Below are positions 1 to 5,783 of a stretch of DNA of 10,887 nucleotides, one piece after another; the stretch's first letter is position 1, and the number at the start of each line of letters is the position of its first letter. Location of the stretch: contig JAFYBD010000211.1 in NCBI GenBank assembly GCA_017540385.1, positions 1 through 10,887 on the forward strand, written 5' to 3'. Source of the stretch: Lentisphaeria bacterium (GTDB lineage Bacteria; Verrucomicrobiota; Lentisphaeria; Victivallales; UBA1829). The notes beneath the pieces are model-generated. The model searched no databases. It had not been told where the DNA came from and saw only the letters and a list, made by a program, of their open reading frames with translations. The translations under genes were made by a program, and so were the position numbers.

Positions 1-1367
1 CCGAGACCGGGTGTCTGGTACAGGATCTGCTTCAGAAACTTCAGACGCGGCGCGCTGTCGCCCCAGAGCTTTCCGCCGTGGCTCCACCACAGGACGCCGT
101 CGTGCCCGACGTACGTTTCGCCGTGCGTGGCGTAGCCGCCGCGGACAGCGGCTTCCCAGAAACGACGCACGAGCTCAGGCCCGGCGATGTTGCCCCACAT
201 GTACGGGATGTCGCCCTCGTACTGGATTTCGTCGAGCACGACCGGTTTGTTGTATTTGCTGCGATACTGGTCGGTGAGCTCGGCGCAGACGTAGAAATCC
301 TGCCGCTGGATGCTGCAGTGCGTGATCCACGGCTTCGTGTAGTCGTAGAACGGCACGCAGTTGTGGATGCTCCGCAGGTGGTGGTACCAGTCCTTTTTCT
401 GAATGAGCGCGGCGTAATGCTCCCAGTCGTCAGTCGTTTTCTCTTTCATGATGTCGTATTCGTTGGCGAAGCTCCACCAGACGTTCGCGTACGCGCTGTA
501 GCGGGCGGCCATGTAGGTCAGGTAGAAGTCGTTCGCCTCGGCGGGCATCTTGCTGAATCCCCATTTGTCGTAGGGGTGGAACAGGATCAGGTCGCATTCG
601 ATCCCGAGCTTGCCGAGCGTCTCGACCGCCTCGTCGATACGCGCGAAATACGCCGGATTCGGGCGCGTGTAGTCCCAGTCGTATTCCTTGTCGCTGCCTT
701 CCTTCAGCAGGAAGGGATACAGGTCGGGCTCCTTCTCGTTGAAGACGTAGTGCTTCGGGAAAATGCAGAAGCGGATCTTGTTGAAGTATCCCTTCGACAG
801 CGTCTCGACGGTCTGTTTCCGCACGGACTCCGGCTGGTTCAGCCACGCATAGCACGTGGTGCCGACCGGATAGAACGGCGTACCGTCCTCGTGGGCGAAA
901 TGGAACTTTTTCGCCGGATGCACCGGGCCGTGCATGCCGGGTTCCGGTGCCGTCACCTCGAAGCTGCCCCGGAGATACCATTGCCCCTCTTCTTCCTTGA
1001 CCGGGCCGATTGAGAATGTGTTTTTTCCCGTCATCCTGGGCATGAACCGTATGCGCCATTGATCGCCATCGCGGAATCCCTCGGCGAAGCTGTCGACCAC
1101 ATCGCCCCTCATGATGTTACCGTGGATTCTTTCCGGGTCACCGGGAAAGCCGGTGATCTTCACTTCGAACATGCCCCACTGAGGCACGGATGCCGGAAAC
1201 TCGACCTGGGCCTCGGTGTTGGTTGCCGGCTCTAAGCCGCGGGTCCAATAATGCGACGCTGACGCGGCAGCATCATTCCGAGGCGCGGCTGCCCCTCCCT
1301 GCGCGAAAGCCTGTGCGGCGAAGAAAAGTCCGAAAAGCGGGACGGTGAGTCGTCTGCGTGAGATCAT
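1..1367 (-). CDS. Secreted DUF5060 / TIM-barrel glycoside hydrolase, C-terminus cut by the window edge
   Basis: The frame is open on the minus strand from ATG at 1367 to the left edge, giving 455 codons without a stop. Residues 1 to about 22 form a signal peptide: an MISRRR start, a hydrophobic core, then AFA-Q as a likely cleavage site, so the enzyme is exported. Residues about 35-135 look like the Ig-like DUF5060 domain. The junction contains HGPVHPAKKFHFAHEDGTPF followed by YPVGTTCYAW, a hallmark of this family. A GH-A clan-like (DUF4038/DUF5605-type) barrel follows. Candidate acid/base is E303 in WWSFANEYD and candidate nucleophile is E380 in VVLDEIQYEG. Relatives act on plant or host polysaccharides, but the substrate cannot be read here. 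The start is set by a strong promoter upstream and an AGGAG (plus-strand CTCCT, 1379-1383) 11 nt before ATG, slightly far. It is transcribed divergently from olsB. The family call is firm; the reaction is inferred. Confidence 0.9.
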   Translation of the reverse strand, partial: MISRRRLTVPLFGLFFAAQAFAQGGAAAPRNDAAASASHYWTRGLEPATNTEAQVEFPASVPQWGMFEVKITGFPGDPERIHGNIMRGDVVDSFAEGFRDGDQWRIRFMPRMTGKNTFSIGPVKEEEGQWYLRGSFEVTAPEPGMHGPVHPAKKFHFAHEDGTPFYPVGTTCYAWLNQPESVRKQTVETLSKGYFNKIRFCIFPKHYVFNEKEPDLYPFLLKEGSDKEYDWDYTRPNPAYFARIDEAVETLGKLGIECDLILFHPYDKWGFSKMPAEANDFYLTYMAARYSAYANVWWSFANEYDIMKEKTTDDWEHYAALIQKKDWYHHLRSIHNCVPFYDYTKPWITHCSIQRQDFYVCAELTDQYRSKYNKPVVLDEIQYEGDIPYMWGNIAGPELVRRFWEAAVRGGYATHGETYVGHDGVLWWSHGGKLWGDSAPRLKFLKQILYQTPGL

Positions 1368-1379
1368 GATGATGCTGGC

Positions 1380-1411
1380 TCCTGAATGGACAGTTGATAT
1401 TCCCGAATGGA
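1380..1411. repeat. Direct repeats TCCYGAATGGA, 21 bp apart, downstream of the glycosidase -10
   Basis: TCCTGAATGGA at 1380-1390 and TCCCGAATGGA at 1401-1411 match at 10 of 11 positions with a 21-bp period, two helical turns. The distal copy abuts the -10 box and covers the predicted transcription start. The proximal copy overlaps the Shine-Dalgarno complement (1379-1383). They are therefore candidates for tandem binding of a regulator on one face of the helix. Confidence 0.4.
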
Positions 1412-1412
1412 T

Positions 1413-1441
1413 ACTATACTCGCCCGGGACCGGGTTTTCAA
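1413..1441 (-). promoter_or_regulatory. Sigma70-type promoter of the DUF5060 glycosidase gene
   Basis: Read on the minus strand, TTGAAA (plus-strand 1436-1441) is followed by a 17-nt spacer and TATAGT (plus-strand 1413-1418). This matches five of six bases in each consensus hexamer, at ideal spacing. Transcription would begin near 1406, leaving a leader of about 39 nt before the ATG at 1367. The spacer contains a 5-2-5 dyad, and the transcription start falls in a direct repeat, which suggests repression. Confidence 0.68.
1423..1434. promoter_or_regulatory. CCCGG-GA-CCGGG dyad inside the promoter spacer, possible operator
   Basis: CCCGG at 1423-1427 and CCGGG at 1430-1434 are perfect inverted repeats separated by 2 nt. 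They sit wholly within the 17-nt spacer between the -35 and -10 hexamers of the glycosidase promoter. A protein bound there would block RNA polymerase, as carbohydrate repressors often do. No regulator gene is present in the window, and a GC-rich palindrome this short can occur by chance. Confidence 0.35.
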
Positions 1442-1454
1442 GACGGCGCGTCGT

Positions 1455-1468
1455 TTTTTCGCGAAAAA
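1455..1468. repeat. 14-bp perfect palindrome TTTTTCGCGAAAAA
   Basis: The 14 bases are perfectly self-complementary. After one mismatched position the symmetry continues outward with CG on each side (1452-1453 and 1470-1471). It lies just upstream of the -35 box of the minus-strand promoter. It has no loop, so a protein site or curvature element is more likely than an RNA hairpin. The CGCGAAAAA half resembles the GCGAAAAAA blocks near the olsB promoter. Confidence 0.45.
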
Positions 1469-1524
1469 CCGGTGTGCGCGCGATCGGCAGCGGCCCTCCG
1501 CATGATTCCTAAATTATCTTAACG

Positions 1525-1624
1525 AAAAAACTAACATTTTCCGTGCTTTTTTCAGGCAAAGGGCGCGTCGGACGCCTTTTTAGGGAAAAAGACGCGAAAA
1601 AAGCGTCAAACGCTATTGAAAAAA
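1525..1624. other. Helically phased A/T tracts upstream of the olsB promoter (probable curved DNA)
   Basis: A6 or T-runs occur at 1525-1530, 1537-1540, 1547-1552, 1577-1581, 1586-1590, 1597-1602 and 1619-1624. Many neighbouring centres are about 11 bp apart (1527.5, 1538.5, 1549.5; 1588, 1599.5, and 22 further on 1621.5). Tracts phased with the helical repeat are known to bend DNA and can act as UP elements. Curvature is predicted from sequence only. Confidence 0.45.
1562..1581 (+). terminator. Weak terminator-like hairpin upstream of the olsB promoter
   Basis: GGCG (1562-1565) can pair with CGCC (1573-1576) across a 7-nt loop, followed by five T residues (1577-1581). The four-base stem is short, and no plus-strand gene lies upstream, so it could at most stop antisense transcription entering from the glycosidase gene. 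The same bases belong to the GCGTC/GACGC cluster, which is the likelier explanation. Confidence 0.18.
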
Positions 1625-1631
1625 GCGTCAA
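1565..1631. promoter_or_regulatory. GCGTC/GACGC box cluster with a 14-bp tandem repeat at the olsB promoter
   Basis: GCGTC occurs at 1565-1569, 1603-1607 and 1625-1629, and its complement GACGC at 1571-1575 and 1591-1595. GAAAAAAGCGTCAA is repeated exactly at 1596-1609 and 1618-1631, a 22-bp period. The second copy overlaps the -35 hexamer (1616-1621) and part of the promoter spacer. GACGC-7 nt-GCGTC at 1591-1607 is also an inverted repeat. Position and symmetry fit an operator for a multimeric regulator, whose identity is unknown. Confidence 0.45.
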
Positions 1632-1644
1632 GCGGGGCTACATT
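1616..1644 (+). promoter_or_regulatory. Sigma70-type promoter of the olsB operon
   Basis: TTGAAA at 1616-1621 is followed by 17 nt and TACATT at 1639-1644 (four of six consensus bases). The extension TTATAC at 1643-1648 offers an overlapping, worse-spaced -10. Transcription would begin near 1651, giving a leader of about 35 nt. The -35 hexamer is embedded in the second copy of the 14-bp repeat, so a protein on that repeat would compete with RNA polymerase. Confidence 0.58.
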
Positions 1645-1685
1645 ATACGAAATCTAACGTTCAGCCTTTCACACAGGATCATCCC

Positions 1686-2510
1686 GTGGACTTTTCTACC
1701 GACAATCTGCTTCAGAAGATCGTGACCCCGCCTCTTGTCGAGGAGAACGACAACTATCTGCTCAAGTTCGCCGAGACCCCCGAGGAGATACTCGCTGCCC
1801 AGAAACTCCGGTACAAAGTATTCAACTGCGAACAGAACCGAGGCCTCGACACCGCCAACCGCGACGAATTCGACCACGACGAGTTCGACGACGGCGCGGC
1901 GCATCTGATCGTTTACAGCAAGGGCAATCCGAATCCCATCGGCACCTACCGCGCCATCGGCCAGCCCGGCAACGACCCGGAGAAGATGTACTCCGCCCGC
2001 GAATACAATGTCGCCGGAGTCGAACCCTATCTGCCCAGGACCATCGAGGTGGGGCGTTCCTGCGTTGACAAGGACTACCGCAACGGCGCGGTCGTGACCC
2101 TGCTCTGGAGCGGGATGGCCACCATCACGCTGCGCTCGGGGTGCCGCTATCTCTGCGGCTGCGTGAGCCTGGAGGACGACCATCCTGCCGTCGCCTGGGC
2201 CGTTTACGACGACTTGAAAGACAAGGGCATCATCTCCCGGAACGTCTTCTTCAAGCCCCGGAAAGAGTTCCTGCTCCCGCGTCCGTCCGAGGAGGAGATC
2301 GCCCGGGTCCGGGCCGATCACGACCGCATCCGCCAGGCCGTGCCGCCGCTCCTGAAAGGCTATCTTACCCTCGGGGGAAAACTCCTCGGCGAGCCGGCTT
2401 TCGATTATGAATTCGGTTCCGTCGACCTGCCGATCATGGTCGACATGTGGCGCGTACCGGAGCGCTATCGGAAACACTTCTTCCAGAACGTCGTATTCCC
2501 GGAGGATTGA
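1686..2510 (+). CDS. olsB: OlsB-type amino-acid N-acyltransferase (lyso-ornithine lipid synthase)
   Basis: This 274-residue protein belongs to the GNAT-fold OlsB group (Acetyltransf_5, once called putative hemolysins). OlsB attaches a 3-hydroxyacyl chain from acyl-ACP to the alpha-amino group of ornithine, giving lyso-ornithine lipid. Family signs are AAQKLRYKVFNCE (residues about 37-49), an acidic DEFDHDEFDD stretch, IEVGRSCVDKDYRNG (about 120-134) with the LLWSGMA helix, and a GCVSLED strand. The length is close to known OlsB proteins. GTG at 1686 is chosen because AGGA (1675-1678) lies 7 nt before it and no in-frame ATG fits. It is first in the operon, with olsA 3 nt downstream. Bacteroides GlsB, which acylates glycine, is homologous, so the amino acid used is not certain. 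Confidence 0.87.
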   Translation: MDFSTDNLLQKIVTPPLVEENDNYLLKFAETPEEILAAQKLRYKVFNCEQNRGLDTANRDEFDHDEFDDGAAHLIVYSKGNPNPIGTYRAIGQPGNDPEKMYSAREYNVAGVEPYLPRTIEVGRSCVDKDYRNGAVVTLLWSGMATITLRSGCRYLCGCVSLEDDHPAVAWAVYDDLKDKGIISRNVFFKPRKEFLLPRPSEEEIARVRADHDRIRQAVPPLLKGYLTLGGKLLGEPAFDYEFGSVDLPIMVDMWRVPERYRKHFFQNVVFPED

Positions 2511-2513
2511 GCC

Positions 2514-3341
2514 ATGCGGATTCTGCGCAGGATCTATCGCGTGATCGCTCTTTTCCTGTGGGGAAGCTGGCATGGCATCTACAGCCTTCCGATCCGTTAC
2601 CTCTACAAGGAGGACCACAGCATCAGCCGCATGGCCCTTCAGACAAAATACTGGGGCGGCGGCATCGTGAAGATCCTCGGCATCCGCACCGTCGTCCACG
2701 GTTCGCCGGAGGAGTATCAGAAGACAGGCGGGCTCGTGGTCGCGAACCATCAGAGCTACGTTGACGTCTTCCTGCACGCCTCCATCTTCGGGCTCAGGTT
2801 CACGCCGAAAAAAGAGATCAAGTCCTGGCCGATCCTGGGCTGGTACACCGACATGACCCGCCCGATCTGGGTCGACCGCGATTCCCGGCAGGCGTCCGGC
2901 GGGCTCATGGAGCAATTCCGCGACACGCTCCGCCACAAAGTCCCGCTGATCGTCTACCCCGAGGGCACCACCTCCGACGGCCGGTCCGGGCTGAAGGAGT
3001 TCAAGACCACGCCGTTCGAGACCGTCTGCGGCACCGACATCCCGATCCAGCCGGTCATCTCGATTTATCACCCGGCCCCGGGCGACATGCACCCGGCGTG
3101 GTACGGCGACGCGACGTTCCTGCCGCACCTGTGGGCGCTGCTCGGCAACCGCAAATCCACCGCGGACGTCTACATCCTGCCCCTCATCTATCCCGAGGGA
3201 CGCAACCGCAAACAGCTTGCGAAAGTCGTCCGCGACGCCATGCTGAAAGCCTACTGCGAACACACCGGATGGGTCCCGCCCGCTCCGACCGCCGCACCCG
3301 CCACAGGAAAGGAGGACGCCAGTGAACAACGACCTGCTTGA
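2514..3341 (+). CDS. olsA: PlsC-family 1-acyl transferase, OlsA-like
   Basis: This 275-residue protein is a PlsC/LPLAT acyltransferase of the inner membrane. Block I is NHQSYVD, the HX4D motif with catalytic H79 and D84. Block III is YPEGTTSDG with E150-G151-T152. A hydrophobic N-terminal segment (residues about 6-26) probably anchors it. Next to olsB it most likely adds the second fatty acid to the hydroxyl of the lyso-lipid, completing ornithine lipid. An ordinary lysophosphatidic acid acyltransferase role cannot be excluded from motifs alone. ATG at 2514 is preceded at 7 nt by GGAGGA (2501-2506), which lies inside the end of olsB, so the two are translationally linked. The last 20 nt overlap the next gene. 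The C-terminal 20 residues are Ala/Pro-rich and probably disordered. Confidence 0.85.
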   Translation: MRILRRIYRVIALFLWGSWHGIYSLPIRYLYKEDHSISRMALQTKYWGGGIVKILGIRTVVHGSPEEYQKTGGLVVANHQSYVDVFLHASIFGLRFTPKKEIKSWPILGWYTDMTRPIWVDRDSRQASGGLMEQFRDTLRHKVPLIVYPEGTTSDGRSGLKEFKTTPFETVCGTDIPIQPVISIYHPAPGDMHPAWYGDATFLPHLWALLGNRKSTADVYILPLIYPEGRNRKQLAKVVRDAMLKAYCEHTGWVPPAPTAAPATGKEDASEQRPA

Positions 3342-4065
3342 AAAACTTTCCGCCGTCTGGACGCTTGCCACGGGGCGGCCGCTGCCGTTCCTGCCGACTC
3401 CCTCCAAAATCCCGGAGGACTTCCCCGTCTTCTTCCCGGCGATCGGGCTCTTCGTCGGTCTCTGCGCGACCCTGATCGCGTGGGCGATGGTCTGGCTCTT
3501 CGGATCCGTCGCCGGGGCGACCCTCGCGGGCATCCTGATCGCGTTCCTGCTGGAACTCCTCACCGGCTGGCGCGGGTTCAACGGCGCGGCCCGGCTCGCC
3601 ATGCGGTTCTTCCCGAACGCCGCCGACGCTCCTCCAGACCGCTTCACGGCGCAGCCGATGTTTTTCGGCGCGCTCGTCTTCATCGTCCGCGCCATCATGA
3701 TCCACTCGGTCATCAGCGCGGGCGGGTCCGTGTGGCTGACGGCCGTGTTCCTCTGCGCGTATTTCGCCCGGGCGGAACTGAGCGTGGCCGCGACCGCATC
3801 CGGCGCGGAGCTCATCAAGGCTCCCAGGCAGGAACGGAACAAAGGCGCGATCGCAGGCTGCATCCTGATCCTCGGCTTCATCCTCGTTTTCCGCAGGCTC
3901 TGGGGCGCGGCTGCCATGTTCCTCTTTTCCTGGCTCGTCTCCTGGTACCTCGTCAAACGCGCGGAAAATGGCAATCCGCCGTTCGACCGCAACCTCTTCG
4001 ACACGGCTGCGTATCTGCTGGAGACCGTGCTCCTGATCCTGACCGTGATCTGCCTGCACCGCTGA
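3322..4065 (+). CDS. CobS-like polytopic membrane protein lacking the recognisable catalytic motifs
   Basis: This 247-residue, very hydrophobic protein has about six membrane segments (roughly residues 36-60, 62-82, 112-132, 135-150, 172-208, 224-245). Order and length resemble CobS, the adenosylcobinamide-GDP ribazoletransferase of cobalamin synthesis: an N-terminal LPFLP...P block, FFPAIGLFVGL, a helix ending in LLTG, a helix after the active loop, and a last helix after a polar linker. However, where CobS has the acidic HLDGLADTxDG loop this protein has WRGFNGAARLAM (about 83-94), and the later GxTGD segment reads NPPFD. Cobalamin synthase activity is therefore unlikely, and no other cobalamin gene is here. 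GTG at 3322 is preceded by GGAGGA (3311-3316) and overlaps olsA by 20 nt. The CobS kinship comes from remembered family patterns, so it is moderately sure; the function is unknown. Confidence 0.6.
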   Translation: MNNDLLEKLSAVWTLATGRPLPFLPTPSKIPEDFPVFFPAIGLFVGLCATLIAWAMVWLFGSVAGATLAGILIAFLLELLTGWRGFNGAARLAMRFFPNAADAPPDRFTAQPMFFGALVFIVRAIMIHSVISAGGSVWLTAVFLCAYFARAELSVAATASGAELIKAPRQERNKGAIAGCILILGFILVFRRLWGAAAMFLFSWLVSWYLVKRAENGNPPFDRNLFDTAAYLLETVLLILTVICLHR

Positions 4066-4073
4066 ACCCGACG

Positions 4074-5783
4074 ATGAAAGCACCGGCCCCGTCCACCAAT
4101 CCACTTCCCGGGCGCTCCGGTTTTCATGCCGGTCCCCTGAGTGCGTCCGTGTTCTTCTTCCTGCTCGCGATCTGCCTGGCCGCCCCTCTGGCGTACCTGA
4201 TGGACGTGCCGGAGCGCGACGTGGCGAACCGTTATGCTCCGATGGCGGAGGCGTTCGCGGGCGGGTCCTGGGCCTATGCGTTCCATCCGCGCGTGCCGAT
4301 GTTCCACTCCGCCCTCTGCGGCGTCCTGATCCGGCTGTTCGGCGTGGGCGGCTTCACGGCCGCGAAACTGGTCAGCGCGGGGTGTTTCGCGGCGGCCGTT
4401 TTCCCGCTCTTCGGCATCATGCGGCGCGTCTTCGACGAAACGATCGCGGCGGGTTCGCTCCTGATCTACGTCATCAACCCCTTTCTGCTGCGGCTCTCCG
4501 GCACAGGATTGCGCGAGAACCTGAAATGCCTGCTGCTGCTCATGATGGTCCACGCCGTTTTTCTGATCGCGGAACGCCGCAAGTCGCCCGGGCGGTACCT
4601 GTACCTCGGGGCGGCTTCCGGGCTCCTGATGATCACGCGGTCCGAGATGATCCTCTTCTGCGGGCTCGTGCTCTTCGGCGCGATGGTGTACGAGGCGTAT
4701 CATGCGCGGTTCCCGTGGCGGAGCCTCGCCGGGACCCTGCTCGCCGCCGCGTTCGTCTGCGTGCCTGCGGTCGTGAACAACGCGATCTTTGCGCTCCCGA
4801 CCCCGGAGGTGCGCTATTTGACGCTCTTCGAAGCGCTCGCGGGACGCGCCCCTTCGCTCGCCGACGCCGTGCTGATCGCCGCGGCCACGCCCGTACTGAT
4901 GTCGGGCATTTCCGTGGCCATCGTGCGCGTCTTTGCGGGCGACCGCCTGAAACCCATGCTCATCGCCGCCGGGATCGCGTTCGCACTGGCCTCGGTCGTA
5001 CTCTTCGTCCGTGAGACGCTTCGCGCCGACGAGGAAATGCTCTTCGAAGTCTTCCTCACGTTCGAACGCGCCTTCGACCCGCTCTGGAGCGTCCCGGCCC
5101 TGATCGGAGCGGCGGTCCGTTTCCGCGACAGGCGGTTCTCCCCCGCCGAACGGCTTCTGCTCGTCATCATCGCGGTCCACACGCTCGTGGTGGTGAACCA
5201 GATCGTGCTGTACGACCGCACGGTCATGTTCTCGATACGTTACCTGGTCCCGGTCTCCCCGCTCGGGTTCGGCTGGACCTTCTGCGGCGTCTGCGCCATC
5301 GCCGTCCTGCTGGGGCGCTATATCCCCGGCGTGAAGACGCGTCCCGCCACGACCGTGCTGCTCGCCGCGTACGTCTTCGGCGCGCTCTTCCACTGCCTCG
5401 GGCCGCTGCTGAAGGACTATTTCGAACCCCGTCACAAGGCGGTCCGCTCCGGCACGCTCCTGCTCGCGGAGATCATCCGCAGTCACGCCCCCGCGCACTC
5501 CCGCGCGGCCGCTCCGGCGTTTGACAGCGCCGACTACGAATGTGCCGCCGCTCCCGGAGTCTTTTTCGAAAACGACAGCAAATACTGCGTGTCGGCCTAC
5601 CTCGCCGGAGGCCGCATGGTGCGCGGGATCGACCACGCCGATTTCTATGTGACCGTCCCCGAATCGTCCGACGCTCCCTCGCCTCCGCCGTCCGAAGGCG
5701 ACTGGGTCCCGCTTGACGAGACCGTCCCGATGGGGAGCCGCGGCATCTGCACGGTCTATCGCCGCGGGGAGGTGACGCCGTGA
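4074..5783 (+). CDS. GT-C (ArnT/PMT, GT39-like) membrane glycosyltransferase
   Basis: This 569-residue integral membrane protein has many hydrophobic helices over residues about 22-450 and a soluble C-terminal tail of about 120 residues. The first extracytoplasmic loop carries D44, E47 and D49 (DVPERD), then RYAPMAEAF and a YAFHPRVP stretch, typical of polyprenyl-phosphate-sugar-dependent GT-C enzymes. SGLLMITRSEMILF matches the usual GLxxLTRxEG helix. Such enzymes move one sugar from a lipid-phosphate carrier to a glycan, lipid or protein on the outer face of the membrane; the acceptor is unknown. ATG at 4074 comes 8 nt after the previous stop and has no clear Shine-Dalgarno. The frame stays open upstream, but that part overlaps the preceding gene and reads as shadow sequence. 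A start at the next Met would remove the first helix. It overlaps the next gene by 4 nt. Confidence 0.78.
   Translation: MKAPAPSTNPLPGRSGFHAGPLSASVFFFLLAICLAAPLAYLMDVPERDVANRYAPMAEAFAGGSWAYAFHPRVPMFHSALCGVLIRLFGVGGFTAAKLVSAGCFAAAVFPLFGIMRRVFDETIAAGSLLIYVINPFLLRLSGTGLRENLKCLLLLMMVHAVFLIAERRKSPGRYLYLGAASGLLMITRSEMILFCGLVLFGAMVYEAYHARFPWRSLAGTLLAAAFVCVPAVVNNAIFALPTPEVRYLTLFEALAGRAPSLADAVLIAAATPVLMSGISVAIVRVFAGDRLKPMLIAAGIAFALASVVLFVRETLRADEEMLFEVFLTFERAFDPLWSVPALIGAAVRFRDRRFSPAERLLLVIIAVHTLVVVNQIVLYDRTVMFSIRYLVPVSPLGFGWTFCGVCAIAVLLGRYIPGVKTRPATTVLLAAYVFGALFHCLGPLLKDYFEPRHKAVRSGTLLLAEIIRSHAPAHSRAAAPAFDSADYECAAAPGVFFENDSKYCVSAYLAGGRMVRGIDHADFYVTVPESSDAPSPPPSEGDWVPLDETVPMGSRGICTVYRRGEVTP

Larger units (their letters stand above)
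1368..1685. other. Divergent intergenic control region between the glycosidase gene and olsB
   Basis: This 318-bp gap holds no convincing gene. It contains back-to-back promoters: minus strand at 1413-1441 and plus strand at 1616-1644. Between and around them lie a spacer dyad, two sets of direct repeats with near-integral helical spacing, a 14-bp palindrome, repeated GCGTC/GACGC boxes and many A/T tracts. It is clearly more AT-rich than the flanking genes. No non-coding RNA is recognisable. The start codons are at 1367 (minus) and 1686 (plus). Confidence 0.8.

Noticed and set aside
430..1059. A 209-codon minus-strand frame overlapping the glycosidase gene
   Set aside because: It lies on the same strand in another frame. 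The overlapping frame gives a signal peptide, DUF5060 hallmarks and catalytic motifs, while this one gives none.
1565..1631. Possible short CRISPR-like array from the repeated GCGTC and GAAAAAAGCGTCAA units
   Set aside because: Only two full copies exist, the unit is 14 bp with an 8-bp gap, and no cas gene is present. A promoter operator explains it better.
1543..1725. A 60-codon plus-strand frame before olsB
   Set aside because: It runs through the promoter and the olsB start, has no ribosome-binding site, and its Lys/Arg-rich product simply reflects the A-tract and GCGTC repeats.
3480..4073. Upstream extension of the GT-C gene, reading inside the CobS-like gene
   Set aside because: The extension is Arg/Pro/His-rich shadow sequence overlapping a strongly hydrophobic, well-formed membrane protein. 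The true product begins with a normal first helix after ATG 4074.
1638..5636. A 1332-codon open frame on the minus strand across olsB, olsA, the CobS-like gene and most of the GT-C gene
   Set aside because: It is antisense to four well-supported genes. Its product is an Arg/Asp/Glu/His/Gly-rich string without domains, as expected when GC-rich third positions suppress stop codons on the opposite strand.
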